Below are positions 1 through 8,251 of a stretch of DNA of 64,000 nt, in pieces (position 1 is the first letter of the stretch; every line of letters begins with the position of its first letter). Location of the stretch: positions 1-64,000 of the forward strand of contig JAFBAP010000116.1 of NCBI GenBank assembly GCA_019247695.1. The letters are read 5' to 3'. The position numbers and the translations under genes are program-made. Below the pieces are notes generated by a model, which was not told where the DNA came from, did no database searches, and saw nothing but the letters and a program-made list of their open reading frames with translations. This stretch comes from Verrucomicrobiota bacterium (lineage in GTDB: Bacteria; Verrucomicrobiota; Verrucomicrobiia; Chthoniobacterales; JAFAMB01).

Positions 1-312
1 AATTTTATCGCCCGGGAAACGGGGCAGCCTGTTAGCAAGCGCCGCCGCTTCACCCGGGACAAAATTGAGCCAATTTGAAGTCCCGCCGGCCTTGGGAGGC
101 CGGCCCGTTCGGTCGGCTTGCGGCCTTCCAAAAGGGAAAACAACTTAAAGCCGAACCCGCATTACGCAACTAAAAACTTAAAAGTTTTTACTCGCGCCCT
201 CCCGGCGGGCTTTCGCTCGGCCGGGGTGCAGGATCGGGCGGTTATTATGCCTTAGTTCGGCCCCGCGTCAACCCCCCCCTTTTCAAGGGTGGGCCACCCG
301 AAGCGCCTGCTC
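1..312. other. Intergenic sequence with small inverted repeats
   Basis: No credible coding region is seen here. It holds a GC-rich inverted repeat around 85-108 (GCCGGCC facing GGCCGGC) and an AT-rich inverted repeat at 172-189 (AAAAACTT, two-base spacer, AAGTTTTT). The sequence lies downstream of the transpeptidase-like gene on the minus strand, so these may be terminator-type structures, but neither has a convincing T-run in the right place. Confidence 0.4.
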
Positions 313-1134
313 TCACCAAGCGGCTTTCAGAGCCGGCAGACCCCAAGCCGCCCTCAACCGATCGTATTCCCCGAAAGGCAACTGCACAATCAACGGATCC
401 CGGCGCGCATCCAGCCAGTGCAGCAGGCGGTTCAGGTCCGACGAAGCCATGGCGGTGCATCCCACCGTCCCTTGATCCGCCCCTGCCCAGAGGTGAAGGA
501 AAATGCAGGACCCATACCCTGGAACCTGCCCCCAATTGTGTTCGACCATCACTCCGAACCGGTAACGGCCTCCGACTCGCTGCATCGATTCCGAAGTCGA
601 CCAATCGGGCCGCGCGACATCCTCCCGGTTTACGATCCGATTGTAATGTTTGGAGTGCGGATCATCGACCGCTTCCGTGGTTGAGGTAACCTGCCGGTAC
701 GGAAAGCGGAGAAATCGAACGCGATCCGGAGCCGCCAGGCCGAAGACCGAATATAGTTTAAACACCCCGGCCGGGGCACGGCGATCACCTTCAACCTTGT
801 AAGGCGCTTCAGGCTCTCCCGTCCCGTGCAAACCGATGCCCCAACCGAGTCCATGGGCGCCAGTCACCGCCGGGAACGGTTTGCCGACAGGCTTCCAGGC
901 AACGGATCCGCCTTCAGGACGGGAAAAGAGCTGGATGGTTGCCTTCGCATCATTCCAACCCCGGGTTGTTACCGTGATCAGTTGGCAACTGCGGCGAATT
1001 TCCGGAATGATAGGGTGAAGGTGAAGCAGACGCCGGGGACCCTTCGTCTCCATCCCGTCCACCTCAATTGAAGCGCCCATGCCCAAGCCTGCGAGCAACC
1101 AGCAACACAAGGGCGCCGTCCAGCTTTTCTTCAT
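313..1134 (-). CDS. L,D-transpeptidase (YkuD-like) family protein, exported
   Basis: Probable peptidoglycan cross-linking or cell-wall modifying enzyme of the YkuD/ErfK type acting in the periplasm. The chosen start (MKKSWTAPL...) gives a signal peptide with a hydrophobic core ending near GMGAS; the longer upstream in-frame ATG would put 21 non-hydrophobic residues before it. The catalytic region near the C-terminus shows GSCIFLHLW followed by GTVGCTAM, matching the family pattern of a conserved His, then Gly-x-x-Gly-Cys with Cys as nucleophile. An upstream GLHGTG segment also fits the fold. The start codon lies just upstream of a divergent zinc-ribbon gene. The family is fairly sure; the exact substrate is not. 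Confidence 0.8.
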   Translation of the reverse strand: MKKSWTAPLCCWLLAGLGMGASIEVDGMETKGPRRLLHLHPIIPEIRRSCQLITVTTRGWNDAKATIQLFSRPEGGSVAWKPVGKPFPAVTGAHGLGWGIGLHGTGEPEAPYKVEGDRRAPAGVFKLYSVFGLAAPDRVRFLRFPYRQVTSTTEAVDDPHSKHYNRIVNREDVARPDWSTSESMQRVGGRYRFGVMVEHNWGQVPGYGSCIFLHLWAGADQGTVGCTAMASSDLNRLLHWLDARRDPLIVQLPFGEYDRLRAAWGLPALKAAW

Positions 1135-1191
1135 GTGACCATTAGAATGCCAGAAATGAAAAAGGGAAAGGCCCACGGCACGCCGGCGCTG

Positions 1192-1509
1192 ATGCATTGT
1201 CCCTATTGCCGCACCGGCCTTACGTGGGGGTTGATCAGATGTCCCAATTGCAACGCGCGCATCTCGTACGGATGTAAGGTGCCGATCACGGGATTCTTCC
1301 TCTCCGTCGTCGTCGCTTTTCTCGCCGCAAGCAGCCTGATCGCACTCCTCGCAACCCGGGATACCGGGGGCAACCCCTGCATTTCCAACACCATCCTCGC
1401 CGGAATCGGTGCTTTTTCCGCGCTGCTCGGGCTCGGGTCCTGGCTGCTCATGCTCCGAGCGGCCCGGCGATCGGTGTCGTTTTCCCGTGACCGCCGGTTC
1501 GATTATTGA
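1192..1509 (+). CDS. Small zinc-ribbon membrane protein, unknown function
   Basis: About 105 residues. The N-terminus has two CxxC knuckles (HCPYC and RCPNC), a zinc ribbon, followed by two hydrophobic segments (around FFLSVVVAFLAASSLIALL and TILAGIGAFSALLGLGSWLL). It is probably an inner-membrane protein with a cytoplasmic metal-binding head. An in-frame ATG exists at 1135, but that would abut the divergent start at 1134 and leave no room for either promoter, so the ATG that begins the zinc ribbon is preferred. No clear Shine-Dalgarno sequence precedes it. I do not recognise a named family. Confidence 0.6.
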   Translation: MHCPYCRTGLTWGLIRCPNCNARISYGCKVPITGFFLSVVVAFLAASSLIALLATRDTGGNPCISNTILAGIGAFSALLGLGSWLLMLRAARRSVSFSRDRRFDY

Positions 1510-1556
1510 CCAATGAAACCGCGGCCCGGCCGAGCGATCGGCTGCGTAAACATGCG

Positions 1557-2273
1557 CTAAGACTTCGTACCGGTGCCGGGCAACACCTCCTCAGGCGCGC
1601 CGAAACGGATTCCCTCGGTACGGAGCCGCCTGATCATCTCCTCAACGGCTTCCGGAACCCAGGTCCGGTCCTTACCTCCCAAGAAGTCGCCAACGCGATC
1701 AAGCGGCCGCAACCTGATCAAGCCGTCGTGCACGACGAAAATGCCGCCGCGATCCCTCTTTGCGACCCGCACATGCGTTTCAACCAACTGCCGGGCGCCC
1801 CGGTGACTGTACAAGGTATCAAAAGCAAAATGAGTCACCGGCAGGATCTGCAATCCTCGGGCTGCGGTACAGGTTCTGATTGCACGGGTAAGCCATCCAC
1901 CCGGAGGCCGAAACCAACGGCTTAGGTACCCCGGCATTCCGCACGCGCGCCCGATTGCCTCATCGCACCGGCTGAGTTCCCGTTCTACCGCGCGGACCTG
2001 ATGTTCCACCCGGTGCTGATAGGTATGATTCACGAGGAGATGGCCCGAATCACGCATCCGCCGCACCACCGCAGGGGCTTGTTCCGCCAAGCGGCCGATC
2101 AGGCAGAACGCCGCCCTAACCCTTTCGCGTTCCAGGACGTCCAGCAGCCGGTCCGTGGTACGGCCAAGCTCATTGGGACCATCATCAAAGGTCAACAGGA
2201 CGACGTCGGCCGGCAGCCACGCCAGGCTTGCACGTCTGACCCAAATGGTGCCGGGGACGGAAGAGAATGCCAC
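1557..2273 (-). CDS. Polysaccharide deacetylase family protein (CE4, NodB domain)
   Basis: Predicted metal-dependent deacetylase of N- or O-acetylated polysaccharide. The NodB motifs are in order: TFDDGPN (motif 1, catalytic Asp and metal Asp), NHTYQH (motif 2, two metal His), RWFRPPGG (motif 3) and VVHDG (late His motif). At 238 residues it is essentially one catalytic domain. No strong signal peptide is present; the N-terminus (SLAWLP...) is only mildly hydrophobic, so the location is unclear. It may act with the neighbouring L,D-transpeptidase on the cell envelope, which is inference from proximity only. Confidence 0.85.
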   Translation of the reverse strand: MAFSSVPGTIWVRRASLAWLPADVVLLTFDDGPNELGRTTDRLLDVLERERVRAAFCLIGRLAEQAPAVVRRMRDSGHLLVNHTYQHRVEHQVRAVERELSRCDEAIGRACGMPGYLSRWFRPPGGWLTRAIRTCTAARGLQILPVTHFAFDTLYSHRGARQLVETHVRVAKRDRGGIFVVHDGLIRLRPLDRVGDFLGGKDRTWVPEAVEEMIRRLRTEGIRFGAPEEVLPGTGTKS

Positions 2274-2287
2274 AAACTCGGTGCTCG

Positions 2288-2490
2288 ATAACGGGTAGCG
2301 CGTAACGCGTAACGGGTTCGATCATACGACGGCATGGCAAAACACGGCAACCACGGCGAGAAAAGAAATACCAAGCTTGACATCCGGTATCCGGCCCTCG
2401 GAGCCGAACGCCGAACGCCGAACGCCGCACCGTACCCGCTACCCGCTACGCGTTACCAGTTACCAGTTACCCGTAACCGAGTTCGTGGCA
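2288..2490. repeat. Facing GTAACGGGTAAC-type repeats around a GCCGAAC cluster
   Basis: At 2288-2318 the sequence is built of TAACGGGTAGCGCGTAAC-like units. At 2433-2478 the same units return in reverse orientation (CCCGCTACGCGTTACC, CAGTTACCCGTAAC). Between them lies a short run of GCCGAAC units (about 2400-2428). The arrangement forms an imperfect inverted repeat between the tail-to-tail deacetylase start and methyltransferase end. Related units recur at 28704 and 55131-55317. Confidence 0.8.
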
Positions 2491-2491
2491 T

Positions 2492-3310
2492 TCATCTAAG
2501 CTTCATTTGCCAGTCCTTTTCCGGATGCACATGCCGGTTATAGAGCGGATGATCAAACCGGTGGTGTGCGAACAACTCGTCGTTCCACCACGCCGTGACG
2601 GGACGTTTGTGCATCAACCCGTGAATTTTCGCAATCTTCATCCCTTGGTGTGCGGCATTGAATTCTTCAATGGCCAGTAACTCACCCGTGTAACGGGAGT
2701 GCAACTCCAGATCGCCCCCGATCATATCGTCGAAGTAACAGAAGACGCGCGGCAAAAAGAAGGCGTGGTCGGCCTCCAGCAGGCCAAAGGTAGTCACCGT
2801 CGACGAGTAATAATCTGCATCAAACGAGATGAAGCCGATCGGAGCCGGCCGGTAATCGGGGATGAAGCTCGGCACCGTCTCAGTAAAGTCGCCCAAGACC
2901 AAGGTGGTTCTGCGCAAGCGGCGGCGAAGTGCCTCCACGTCCATCTGGAAAAATCCTTGCTGCCAGATGTACGGCAAATCCCGGTAATCGACCGGGGCAG
3001 GCATGCCGCGTCCGCTGTCAAAGCCATACGTGTCCACCCGCACCCCCGTTGCGGCCGCAATCTCCTCAGCAATGCCTTCAAGAGCCACAAGTCCATTCCC
3101 GCCGGCAACTCCGAATTCGATCGCGCTGATTTTCGTGATCCCGAGAGCGGCGGCCTGCAGCGACGCGTTATACACCCCGTAGGCGTAGTCCGGACGCGAG
3201 AAAAGGTCCCACTGCACCCGCCGGGAGAGAGGTTGGTTAGGAAGCAAGCGGATGATTTCGCGGATGAACTCCTTCGGGAAAGCCAGCTTAAGTAAAGATG
3301 ACAGACTCAT
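2492..3310 (-). CDS. Class I SAM-dependent methyltransferase-like protein
   Basis: A 272-residue soluble protein. IEFGVAGGNGLVALE resembles motif I of class I methyltransferases (SAM-binding glycine-rich loop). IGFISFDADYYSSTV and FCYFDDMIGGD resemble the later strand and acidic motifs of the TylF/macrocin O-methyltransferase-like group. The substrate is unknown; sugar or polyketide hydroxyls are typical for relatives. The ATG start gives MSLSSLLKLAFP with no export signal. It is flanked by repeats on both sides and is monocistronic. Confidence 0.6.
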   Translation of the reverse strand: MSLSSLLKLAFPKEFIREIIRLLPNQPLSRRVQWDLFSRPDYAYGVYNASLQAAALGITKISAIEFGVAGGNGLVALEGIAEEIAAATGVRVDTYGFDSGRGMPAPVDYRDLPYIWQQGFFQMDVEALRRRLRRTTLVLGDFTETVPSFIPDYRPAPIGFISFDADYYSSTVTTFGLLEADHAFFLPRVFCYFDDMIGGDLELHSRYTGELLAIEEFNAAHQGMKIAKIHGLMHKRPVTAWWNDELFAHHRFDHPLYNRHVHPEKDWQMKLR

Positions 3311-3360
3311 GGACGCCGTAAACGGGTAAAAAGCAAAGAGGGCTTAAACCCGACTGTCAA

Positions 3361-3905
3361 CAACGTCACACAGCGAACACGGCGGAAGAAGGCGGCCATG
3401 ACGTAAGAGTTCACACGGTCACACCATAAAGGCGGGCACAGCGTAAGAGTTCACACGGTCACACCACGGGCACAGCGTAAAGGCGGGCGCGGCCTAAGAG
3501 TTCACACGGCGAACACGGCGGGCCACGGCGAACACGGCGGGAAGACAAGTTACAGACTTGACATCGGCGACTCTTCCCCAAGCTCGCCCCCGACACCCGC
3601 TGTCATTTGTGGCGTTCTCTGCCGCCCCGAACGCCGAACGCCGAACGCTTTCCCCCTCTTCCCGCCGTGGTCGCCGTGTTCCGCCGTGGCGCCGTGTGAG
3701 TCTTTTACGTCGTGCCCGCCGTGTGACCTTAATCTGTGTCAATCTGTGTAATCTGTGGATGTTTTTTCTTTTCTGCGTTCCTCTGCGTGTTCTGCGGATG
3801 ATTCCTGTCTTCCCGCCGTGGTCGCCGTGGCTCGCCGTGTTCGCCGTGTGAACTCTTACGTGGTGCCCGCGTCATTCCGCCGTGCCCGCCGTGTGACCGT
3901 GGGAC
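3361..3905. repeat. Intergenic repeat array: ACGGCG family (both orientations) around an AATCTGTGTCAATCTGTG unit
   Basis: The gap between two divergent genes is filled by dispersed repeats. From about 3361 to 3547 there are forward units of the type GTAAGAGTTCACACGGCG and AACACGGCGGG. The middle (3600-3650) carries a GTCATTTGTGGCGTTCTC unit and GCCGAAC units. From 3655 the ACGGCG family reappears in reverse orientation (CCGCCGTGGTCGCCGTG). At 3731-3800 lies AATCTGTGTCAATCTGTG followed by TTCTGCGTTCCTCTGCGTG, and reverse units continue to about 3900. The short open frames in this array are low-complexity products of the repeats. Confidence 0.85.
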
Positions 3906-3975
3906 GGCCTTTCCGGTCCGGACCCGCGAATTAAGGCTAACCGGGGGGTTTGGCGGCAGGAGGCGGAGATCAAAA

Positions 3976-5127
3976 ATGGAGAAGGTCAGACTCGGGATCA
4001 TCGGGGTCGGCGCGATGGGCGAGGTGCATGCGCAAAACATTCTCAACGGCAAGGTGCCCCGCTGTGAACTGGCGGCGATCTGTGACCGGCACCCGGAACG
4101 GCTGCAGCGGTTCGCCTCGATTCCCGGCTTTGTCTCGGTCGATGAGCTGCTGGCTTCTTCCGCCACGGATGCAGTCCTGATCGCGACCCCGCACTACTCT
4201 CATACCGCGATCGGAATTCAGGCACTCAACTCCGGGAAGCACGTGCTCGTTGAAAAGCCGATCTCTGTCCACAAAGCCGATGCGGAACGTCTGCTCGCGG
4301 CACACACGCGGTCCGACCAGGTGTTCGGGGCCATGTTCAACCAGCGCACGGATCCCTTTTTCCTCAAACTGCGCCAACTGGTGCAGTCGGGTGAACTCGG
4401 GCCGGTCCGGCGCGTGCACTGGACCATTACCGACTGGTTCCGAACCGAAGCCTACTATCAATCCAGTGCGTGGCGGGCCACCTGGGCGGGAGAGGGCGGC
4501 GGCGTCCTGCTGAACCAATGCCCTCACAACCTTGATCTGTACCAGTGGATCTTCGGAATGCCCTCCAGCGTGCGCGCCTTCTGCCATTTCGGCCGGTATC
4601 ATGACATCGAGGTTGAGGACGACGTCACGGCCTACCTCGAGTACCCGGACCGGATGACGGCGGTGATCAACGCTTCGACCGGTGAGGCGCCCGGCACCAA
4701 CCGTCTTGAAGTGGCCGCCGAACGGGGTAAGGTCGTGATTGAAAACGACCAGTTTCTGTTTACCCGGAACGAAGTGCCCATGAGCGAATTTTCGCGAACC
4801 GATCCGGGTCGATTCTCAGCGCCCGCAACCTGGGACGTCCGGATTCCCGTCCGAGGCCATGGCCCGCAGCACGATGGCGTTCTCGCCAATTTTGTGGCCG
4901 CCATTCTGGACGGGGCATCCCTGATCGCGCCGGCCCGGGAGGGCATCTTATCGCTGGAACTCGCCAATGCGTTTCTGCTCTCAACCTTGGAAAACCGCTC
5001 GGTGCAGCTTCCTCTGGACGGGACCCTCTTTGAACAACACCTGCAAAGGCTGATCGCGTCATCCAGCCAACAAAAGCCCAAGGTCGTCCGGCCGGCGGTG
5101 GATGATATGGCCAGTTCGTTCCGCTAA
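3976..5127 (+). CDS. Gfo/Idh/MocA family NAD(P)-dependent oxidoreductase
   Basis: Predicted oxidoreductase of a sugar, cyclitol or related hydroxy compound. The N-terminal Rossmann domain begins GIIGVGAMGEVHA (residues about 7-19) and includes EKPISVHK with the conserved Glu-Lys-Pro. The C-terminal domain carries NQCPHNLDLYQW, matching the conserved His and Asp of the family active site. 383 residues is a typical length. A strong AGGAGG ribosome-binding site (3959-3964) lies about 11 bases before the ATG. It is followed after 23 bases by a second family member, probably in the same operon. The substrate cannot be deduced. Confidence 0.9.
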   Translation: MEKVRLGIIGVGAMGEVHAQNILNGKVPRCELAAICDRHPERLQRFASIPGFVSVDELLASSATDAVLIATPHYSHTAIGIQALNSGKHVLVEKPISVHKADAERLLAAHTRSDQVFGAMFNQRTDPFFLKLRQLVQSGELGPVRRVHWTITDWFRTEAYYQSSAWRATWAGEGGGVLLNQCPHNLDLYQWIFGMPSSVRAFCHFGRYHDIEVEDDVTAYLEYPDRMTAVINASTGEAPGTNRLEVAAERGKVVIENDQFLFTRNEVPMSEFSRTDPGRFSAPATWDVRIPVRGHGPQHDGVLANFVAAILDGASLIAPAREGILSLELANAFLLSTLENRSVQLPLDGTLFEQHLQRLIASSSQQKPKVVRPAVDDMASSFR

Positions 5128-5150
5128 CCCTTCACTGCGCCCCTTTTACG

Positions 5151-6227
5151 ATGAGCCTCAGCCAAACCGGTTTCGATTACGCTCCCAAAGGCAAACCTCA
5201 ACCCGTGTGCCGGCCGGGCGAATTCACGTTTGCGGCCGCCGCCCTTGATCACGGCCACATCTACGGACAATGCAACGGGTTGATTGAAGCCGGCGGCGAA
5301 CTTCGCTGGGTGTATGACCCTGATCCGCTCAAGATCGAAGCCTTCCGGAAAACGTTTCCGCAGGCTCAGGTTGCCCAGTCGCTGCAGCAAATCCTGGATG
5401 ACGCGGAAATCCGGCTGGTCGCATCAGCCGCCGTGCCGTCCGGCCGCGGACCGCTTGGGGTTCAGGTCATGCGCGCGGGAAAACATTACTTTACCGACAA
5501 ACCCCCTTTTACGGAACCGGCTCAGCTCGAGGAAGCCAGGCGCGTCGTCGCGGAGACCGCTAAAAAATACATGGTTTACTACAGCGAACGTCTGCACGTC
5601 GAATGCGCGGTGTTCGCCGGTGACCTGATCGGGCAAGGCGCAATCGGCCGCGTCCTGCAGGTGCTTGGCTTGGGTCCGCATCGTCTCAGCGCCGGGAACC
5701 GTCCCCCGTGGTTCTTTGAGCGGGCGAAATACGGCGGCATCCTGTGTGATATCGGCAGCCACCAGATCGAGCAGTTCCTCTTCTACACGGGAGCCTTCGA
5801 CGCCGTCATCACTTCGGCCCGCATCGCAAACTATGGCCACAAAGAATACCCGGAGCTCGAAGACTTCGGGGATGCTTCATTGATCGCCGACAACGGCGCA
5901 ACGTCGTATTTCCGGGTGGATTGGTTCACCCCGGACGGCCTTCGCACCTGGGGTGACGGCCGCACGATGATTCTCGGCACGGACGGCTACATCGAACTGC
6001 GGAAATACATCGACGTTGCCCGCGACTCCGGGGGCGACCAGCTGTTTCTGGTGAACCAACAGGGCGAACAACACTTTGCTCTGGGCGGAAAGGTCGGGTT
6101 TCCCTTTTTCGGCCGGTTGATTCTCGACTGCATGCATGGAACCGAAACGGCCATGACCCAACAGCACGCATTCAAGGCGGCCGAGCTCTGCCTTAAGGCC
6201 CAAACCGCAGCCCGGCGCATCGAGTAA
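5151..6227 (+). CDS. Divergent Gfo/Idh/MocA family oxidoreductase
   Basis: A second family member, 358 residues. The dinucleotide-binding start is unusual: where relatives have GxGxxG this protein has AAALDHGHIYGQCNGL, and the catalytic Glu-Lys-Pro is DKPPF. The C-terminal motif CDIGSHQIEQFLFYTG keeps the conserved Asp-x-Gly-x-His arrangement. It is probably cotranscribed with the gene 23 bases upstream, suggesting two steps on one substrate or a heteromeric pair. The missing glycine motif makes cofactor binding less certain than in its neighbour. Confidence 0.82.
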   Translation: MSLSQTGFDYAPKGKPQPVCRPGEFTFAAAALDHGHIYGQCNGLIEAGGELRWVYDPDPLKIEAFRKTFPQAQVAQSLQQILDDAEIRLVASAAVPSGRGPLGVQVMRAGKHYFTDKPPFTEPAQLEEARRVVAETAKKYMVYYSERLHVECAVFAGDLIGQGAIGRVLQVLGLGPHRLSAGNRPPWFFERAKYGGILCDIGSHQIEQFLFYTGAFDAVITSARIANYGHKEYPELEDFGDASLIADNGATSYFRVDWFTPDGLRTWGDGRTMILGTDGYIELRKYIDVARDSGGDQLFLVNQQGEQHFALGGKVGFPFFGRLILDCMHGTETAMTQQHAFKAAELCLKAQTAARRIE

Positions 6228-6325
6228 GGGTGAGGCATCAACGCCCGGAGAGCGTGCACCAGGTCCCCCCGGCAAATTATTCGTGTAACCAGGGACGGGC
6301 CGGACCGTCTCTCCGGGTACATCCT

Positions 6326-6574
6326 ATGAAAAGGTTTCTTCTGATTATCGCACTCGTGATGGGCGCAGCCGCCCTGGGCGCGCCGCAGGCTAAGGCGGGG
6401 GTTTTCATCGGCTTGCCGCTTCCTCCGTTACCTATCCCGGCGCCGGGAGTTGCGTTTTATGGGCCCGGCTATTATGCCCCCGGTTACTACTACGGACCGT
6501 ATGGGTACGGCTACTATCGTCACCCGTACTGGCGGCACCGGTACTGGGGCCGTGGTCACTGGCGCTATCGTTAA
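6326..6574 (+). CDS. Small secreted Gly/Tyr/Pro-rich protein
   Basis: 82 residues. A clear signal peptide (MKRFLLIIALVMGAAALGAPQAKA) is followed by a low-complexity mature part rich in Gly, Tyr, Pro, Arg and His (GPGYYAPGYYYGPYGYGYY, then HPYWRHRYWGRGHWRYR). Such proteins are common in the envelope of many bacteria but have no assigned activity. An upstream in-frame ATG at 6230 would bury the signal peptide and is rejected. A strong terminator follows 35 bases after the stop. Confidence 0.75.
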   Translation: MKRFLLIIALVMGAAALGAPQAKAGVFIGLPLPPLPIPAPGVAFYGPGYYAPGYYYGPYGYGYYRHPYWRHRYWGRGHWRYR

Positions 6575-6608
6575 TTAGCCGGTTGATCGATCGCCAAGTT
6601 TGCAGGGG

Positions 6609-6650
6609 CCGGCGGCAACCTCGATCAGGGGTTGCCGCCGGTTCGCTTTT
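6609..6650 (+). terminator. Rho-independent terminator after the Gly/Tyr-rich protein gene
   Basis: A perfect 12-base stem (CCGGCGGCAACC facing GGTTGCCGCCGG) with a nine-base loop is followed by TTCGCTTTTATT. It is placed to end the operon formed by the two oxidoreductases and the small secreted protein, or the last gene alone. Confidence 0.85.
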
Positions 6651-7098
6651 ATTGGTCATTCCGGGCCCGTGCAGGCGAGCGTGGCCAGGACCAGGACGGA
6701 ATCGCGGAAAAATCGCCGAACGAAAGGTAAAAGAGGGGGAGGTATCCTCAGGCGCCGGGGCGGAACGCCGCGTGCTGTTGCACGCGGCGTTTCGCCTCCA
6801 AGCGCGAATAACTCTCTACCAAAAGGACACGACCTCTCAAAGGCAAGGGTGCAAGCGTAATTTAAAATGCCTGCAGGGATTTTGATCAGTATAAATGATT
6901 CTTAATTTTACAGCCGAGACCAGCCACGAACCCGTTGCTCACCGTCCCGTTTCCATGCTCCTCCCCAGGAAGCCGGCTTGAACGATCATTCTCCGCCTGT
7001 TCTGAATTACTCCACGCCGGGTGAGAACGCAGGTTCCCGGGCTGAAAGCCGAGACCCGAATTGGACTTCATGATCCTGCCGATCCTACTTTGTCCTGT
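6651..7098. other. Intergenic region with a second hairpin
   Basis: No convincing gene is seen. At 6761-6794 there is a 14-base stem with one mismatch (CGGAACGCCGCGTG facing CACGCGGCGTTTCG) around a six-base loop, without a U-run. The remainder up to the dehydrogenase start shows nothing I can name; it must hold the promoter of that gene. Confidence 0.5.
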
Positions 7099-8145
7099 AT
7101 GCGAGCGTGCGTAATCCATCGTGCAAAGGACCTCCGCATCGAAGACCTCCCTGATCCGGCAAAGCTTCAACCGGACGAAGTTTTGGTCGGGCTCGGCGCA
7201 GGCGGGATCTGCGGATCAGACCTGCATTACTACCACGACGGGGGTGCCGGCGATTTTCGACTGCGCGAACCGCTGGTGTTGGGCCATGAGGTGGCCGGTG
7301 AGATCATGGCAACCGGCAGCGGCGTTACGGCGCTTGAGGCGGGACAACGCGTGGCGGTAAACCCGACGCGCCCCTGTTTTTCCTGCAGGGAATGCCGTGC
7401 CGGACGCGCCCACCTTTGTCAAAACGTCCGTTTTTACGGCAGCGCCGCGCGTTTTCCCCATGTGCAAGGGGCTTTTGTGGAGCGTTTTGTTGCGTCCGAA
7501 CGGCAGTGCCATCCCATCCCGGACCACCTCTCTTATCCGGCGGCGGCGTGCGCCGAACCGCTCGCGGTGGCATTGCATGCCGTCACCCGTGGGGGCCCAC
7601 TGCTCGGCAGCCGCGTGCTGGTCACCGGTTCCGGGCCGATCGGGGTACTGGTGGCCGCGGCCTGCCGGCTTGCCGGGGCGACGGAAGTGGTCGTAACCGA
7701 TTTGTTTGGCGAGGCGCTCGCAGTCGCCCTGGCCATGGGCGCCACCGAAACCATCAACGTGAGCGAGGCCGGCTCCGGCGATAGCCGGCTTTCGCAGCTC
7801 GCAGACGAATTTCATGCCGTGTTCGAAGCATCGGGCAGCCCGGCCGCCCTTCAACTCGGGATCCAGGCGGCGCGCCCGCAGGCGAAGGTGGTGCAAGTCG
7901 GGATGCTGCCGCCGGGCAATGTCGCCGCACCACTCAACCGCGTCCTGGCTAAAGAACTCGCGGTGGTGGGCACGTTTCGTTTCTATGAAGAGTTTGGCTG
8001 GGCGGTGACGGCGCTGGCCGGCGGGCGTATCGACGTCACTCCCTTGTTAAGCGCGCAATTTCCGCTCGGGCGCGCGCCCGAGGCATTCGCCTTGGCGAGC
8101 GACCGGCGCCGGGCGATGAAAGTGTCGCTGGTGCCGGACCCTTAA
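7099..8145 (+). CDS. idnD: L-idonate 5-dehydrogenase-like zinc alcohol dehydrogenase
   Basis: Medium-chain zinc-dependent dehydrogenase, 348 residues. Several blocks match the L-idonate 5-dehydrogenase pattern as I remember it: GGICGSDLHYY, LVLGHEV, NPTRPC, RFYGSAARFPHV, CAEPLAVALHA and a C-terminal GTFRFYEEF. Catalytic zinc ligands are the Cys in GICGSD and the His in GHE; the structural zinc is held by CFSCRECRAGRAHLC. The cofactor domain has GSGPIGVLVA. The start MRACVIH is chosen because the track-length start at 7021 adds 26 unmatched residues. It would oxidise L-idonate to 5-keto-D-gluconate, or a similar polyol. It converges on the sugar transport operon, which may supply its substrate. 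Confidence 0.85.
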   Translation: MRACVIHRAKDLRIEDLPDPAKLQPDEVLVGLGAGGICGSDLHYYHDGGAGDFRLREPLVLGHEVAGEIMATGSGVTALEAGQRVAVNPTRPCFSCRECRAGRAHLCQNVRFYGSAARFPHVQGAFVERFVASERQCHPIPDHLSYPAAACAEPLAVALHAVTRGGPLLGSRVLVTGSGPIGVLVAAACRLAGATEVVVTDLFGEALAVALAMGATETINVSEAGSGDSRLSQLADEFHAVFEASGSPAALQLGIQAARPQAKVVQVGMLPPGNVAAPLNRVLAKELAVVGTFRFYEEFGWAVTALAGGRIDVTPLLSAQFPLGRAPEAFALASDRRRAMKVSLVPDP

Positions 8146-8160
8146 GGGAATTCAGGAACC

Positions 8161-8189
8161 CGCTCGGGTTCGAGTGTTGAACCCGAGCG
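8161..8189. terminator. Hairpin between convergent genes
   Basis: A perfect 11-base stem (CGCTCGGGTTC facing GAACCCGAGCG) with a seven-base loop sits between the convergent dehydrogenase and aldo/keto reductase genes. It lacks a long T-run on either side but is well placed as a bidirectional terminator or RNA end protector. Confidence 0.6.
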
Positions 8190-8251
8190 AACTTCGGAGT
8201 GGCTGCTCCTCTGAAAGGGGGTAAAGACCGGCTCGGCCTCGCCGGGCCGCG

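Noticed and set aside
3494-3851. Open frames with VRRVNS/VVPA-type sequence in the repeat arrays, also at 23.2, 32.6 and 57.5 kb
   Set aside because: They are translations of ACGGCG-family repeats and recur wherever the repeat occurs.
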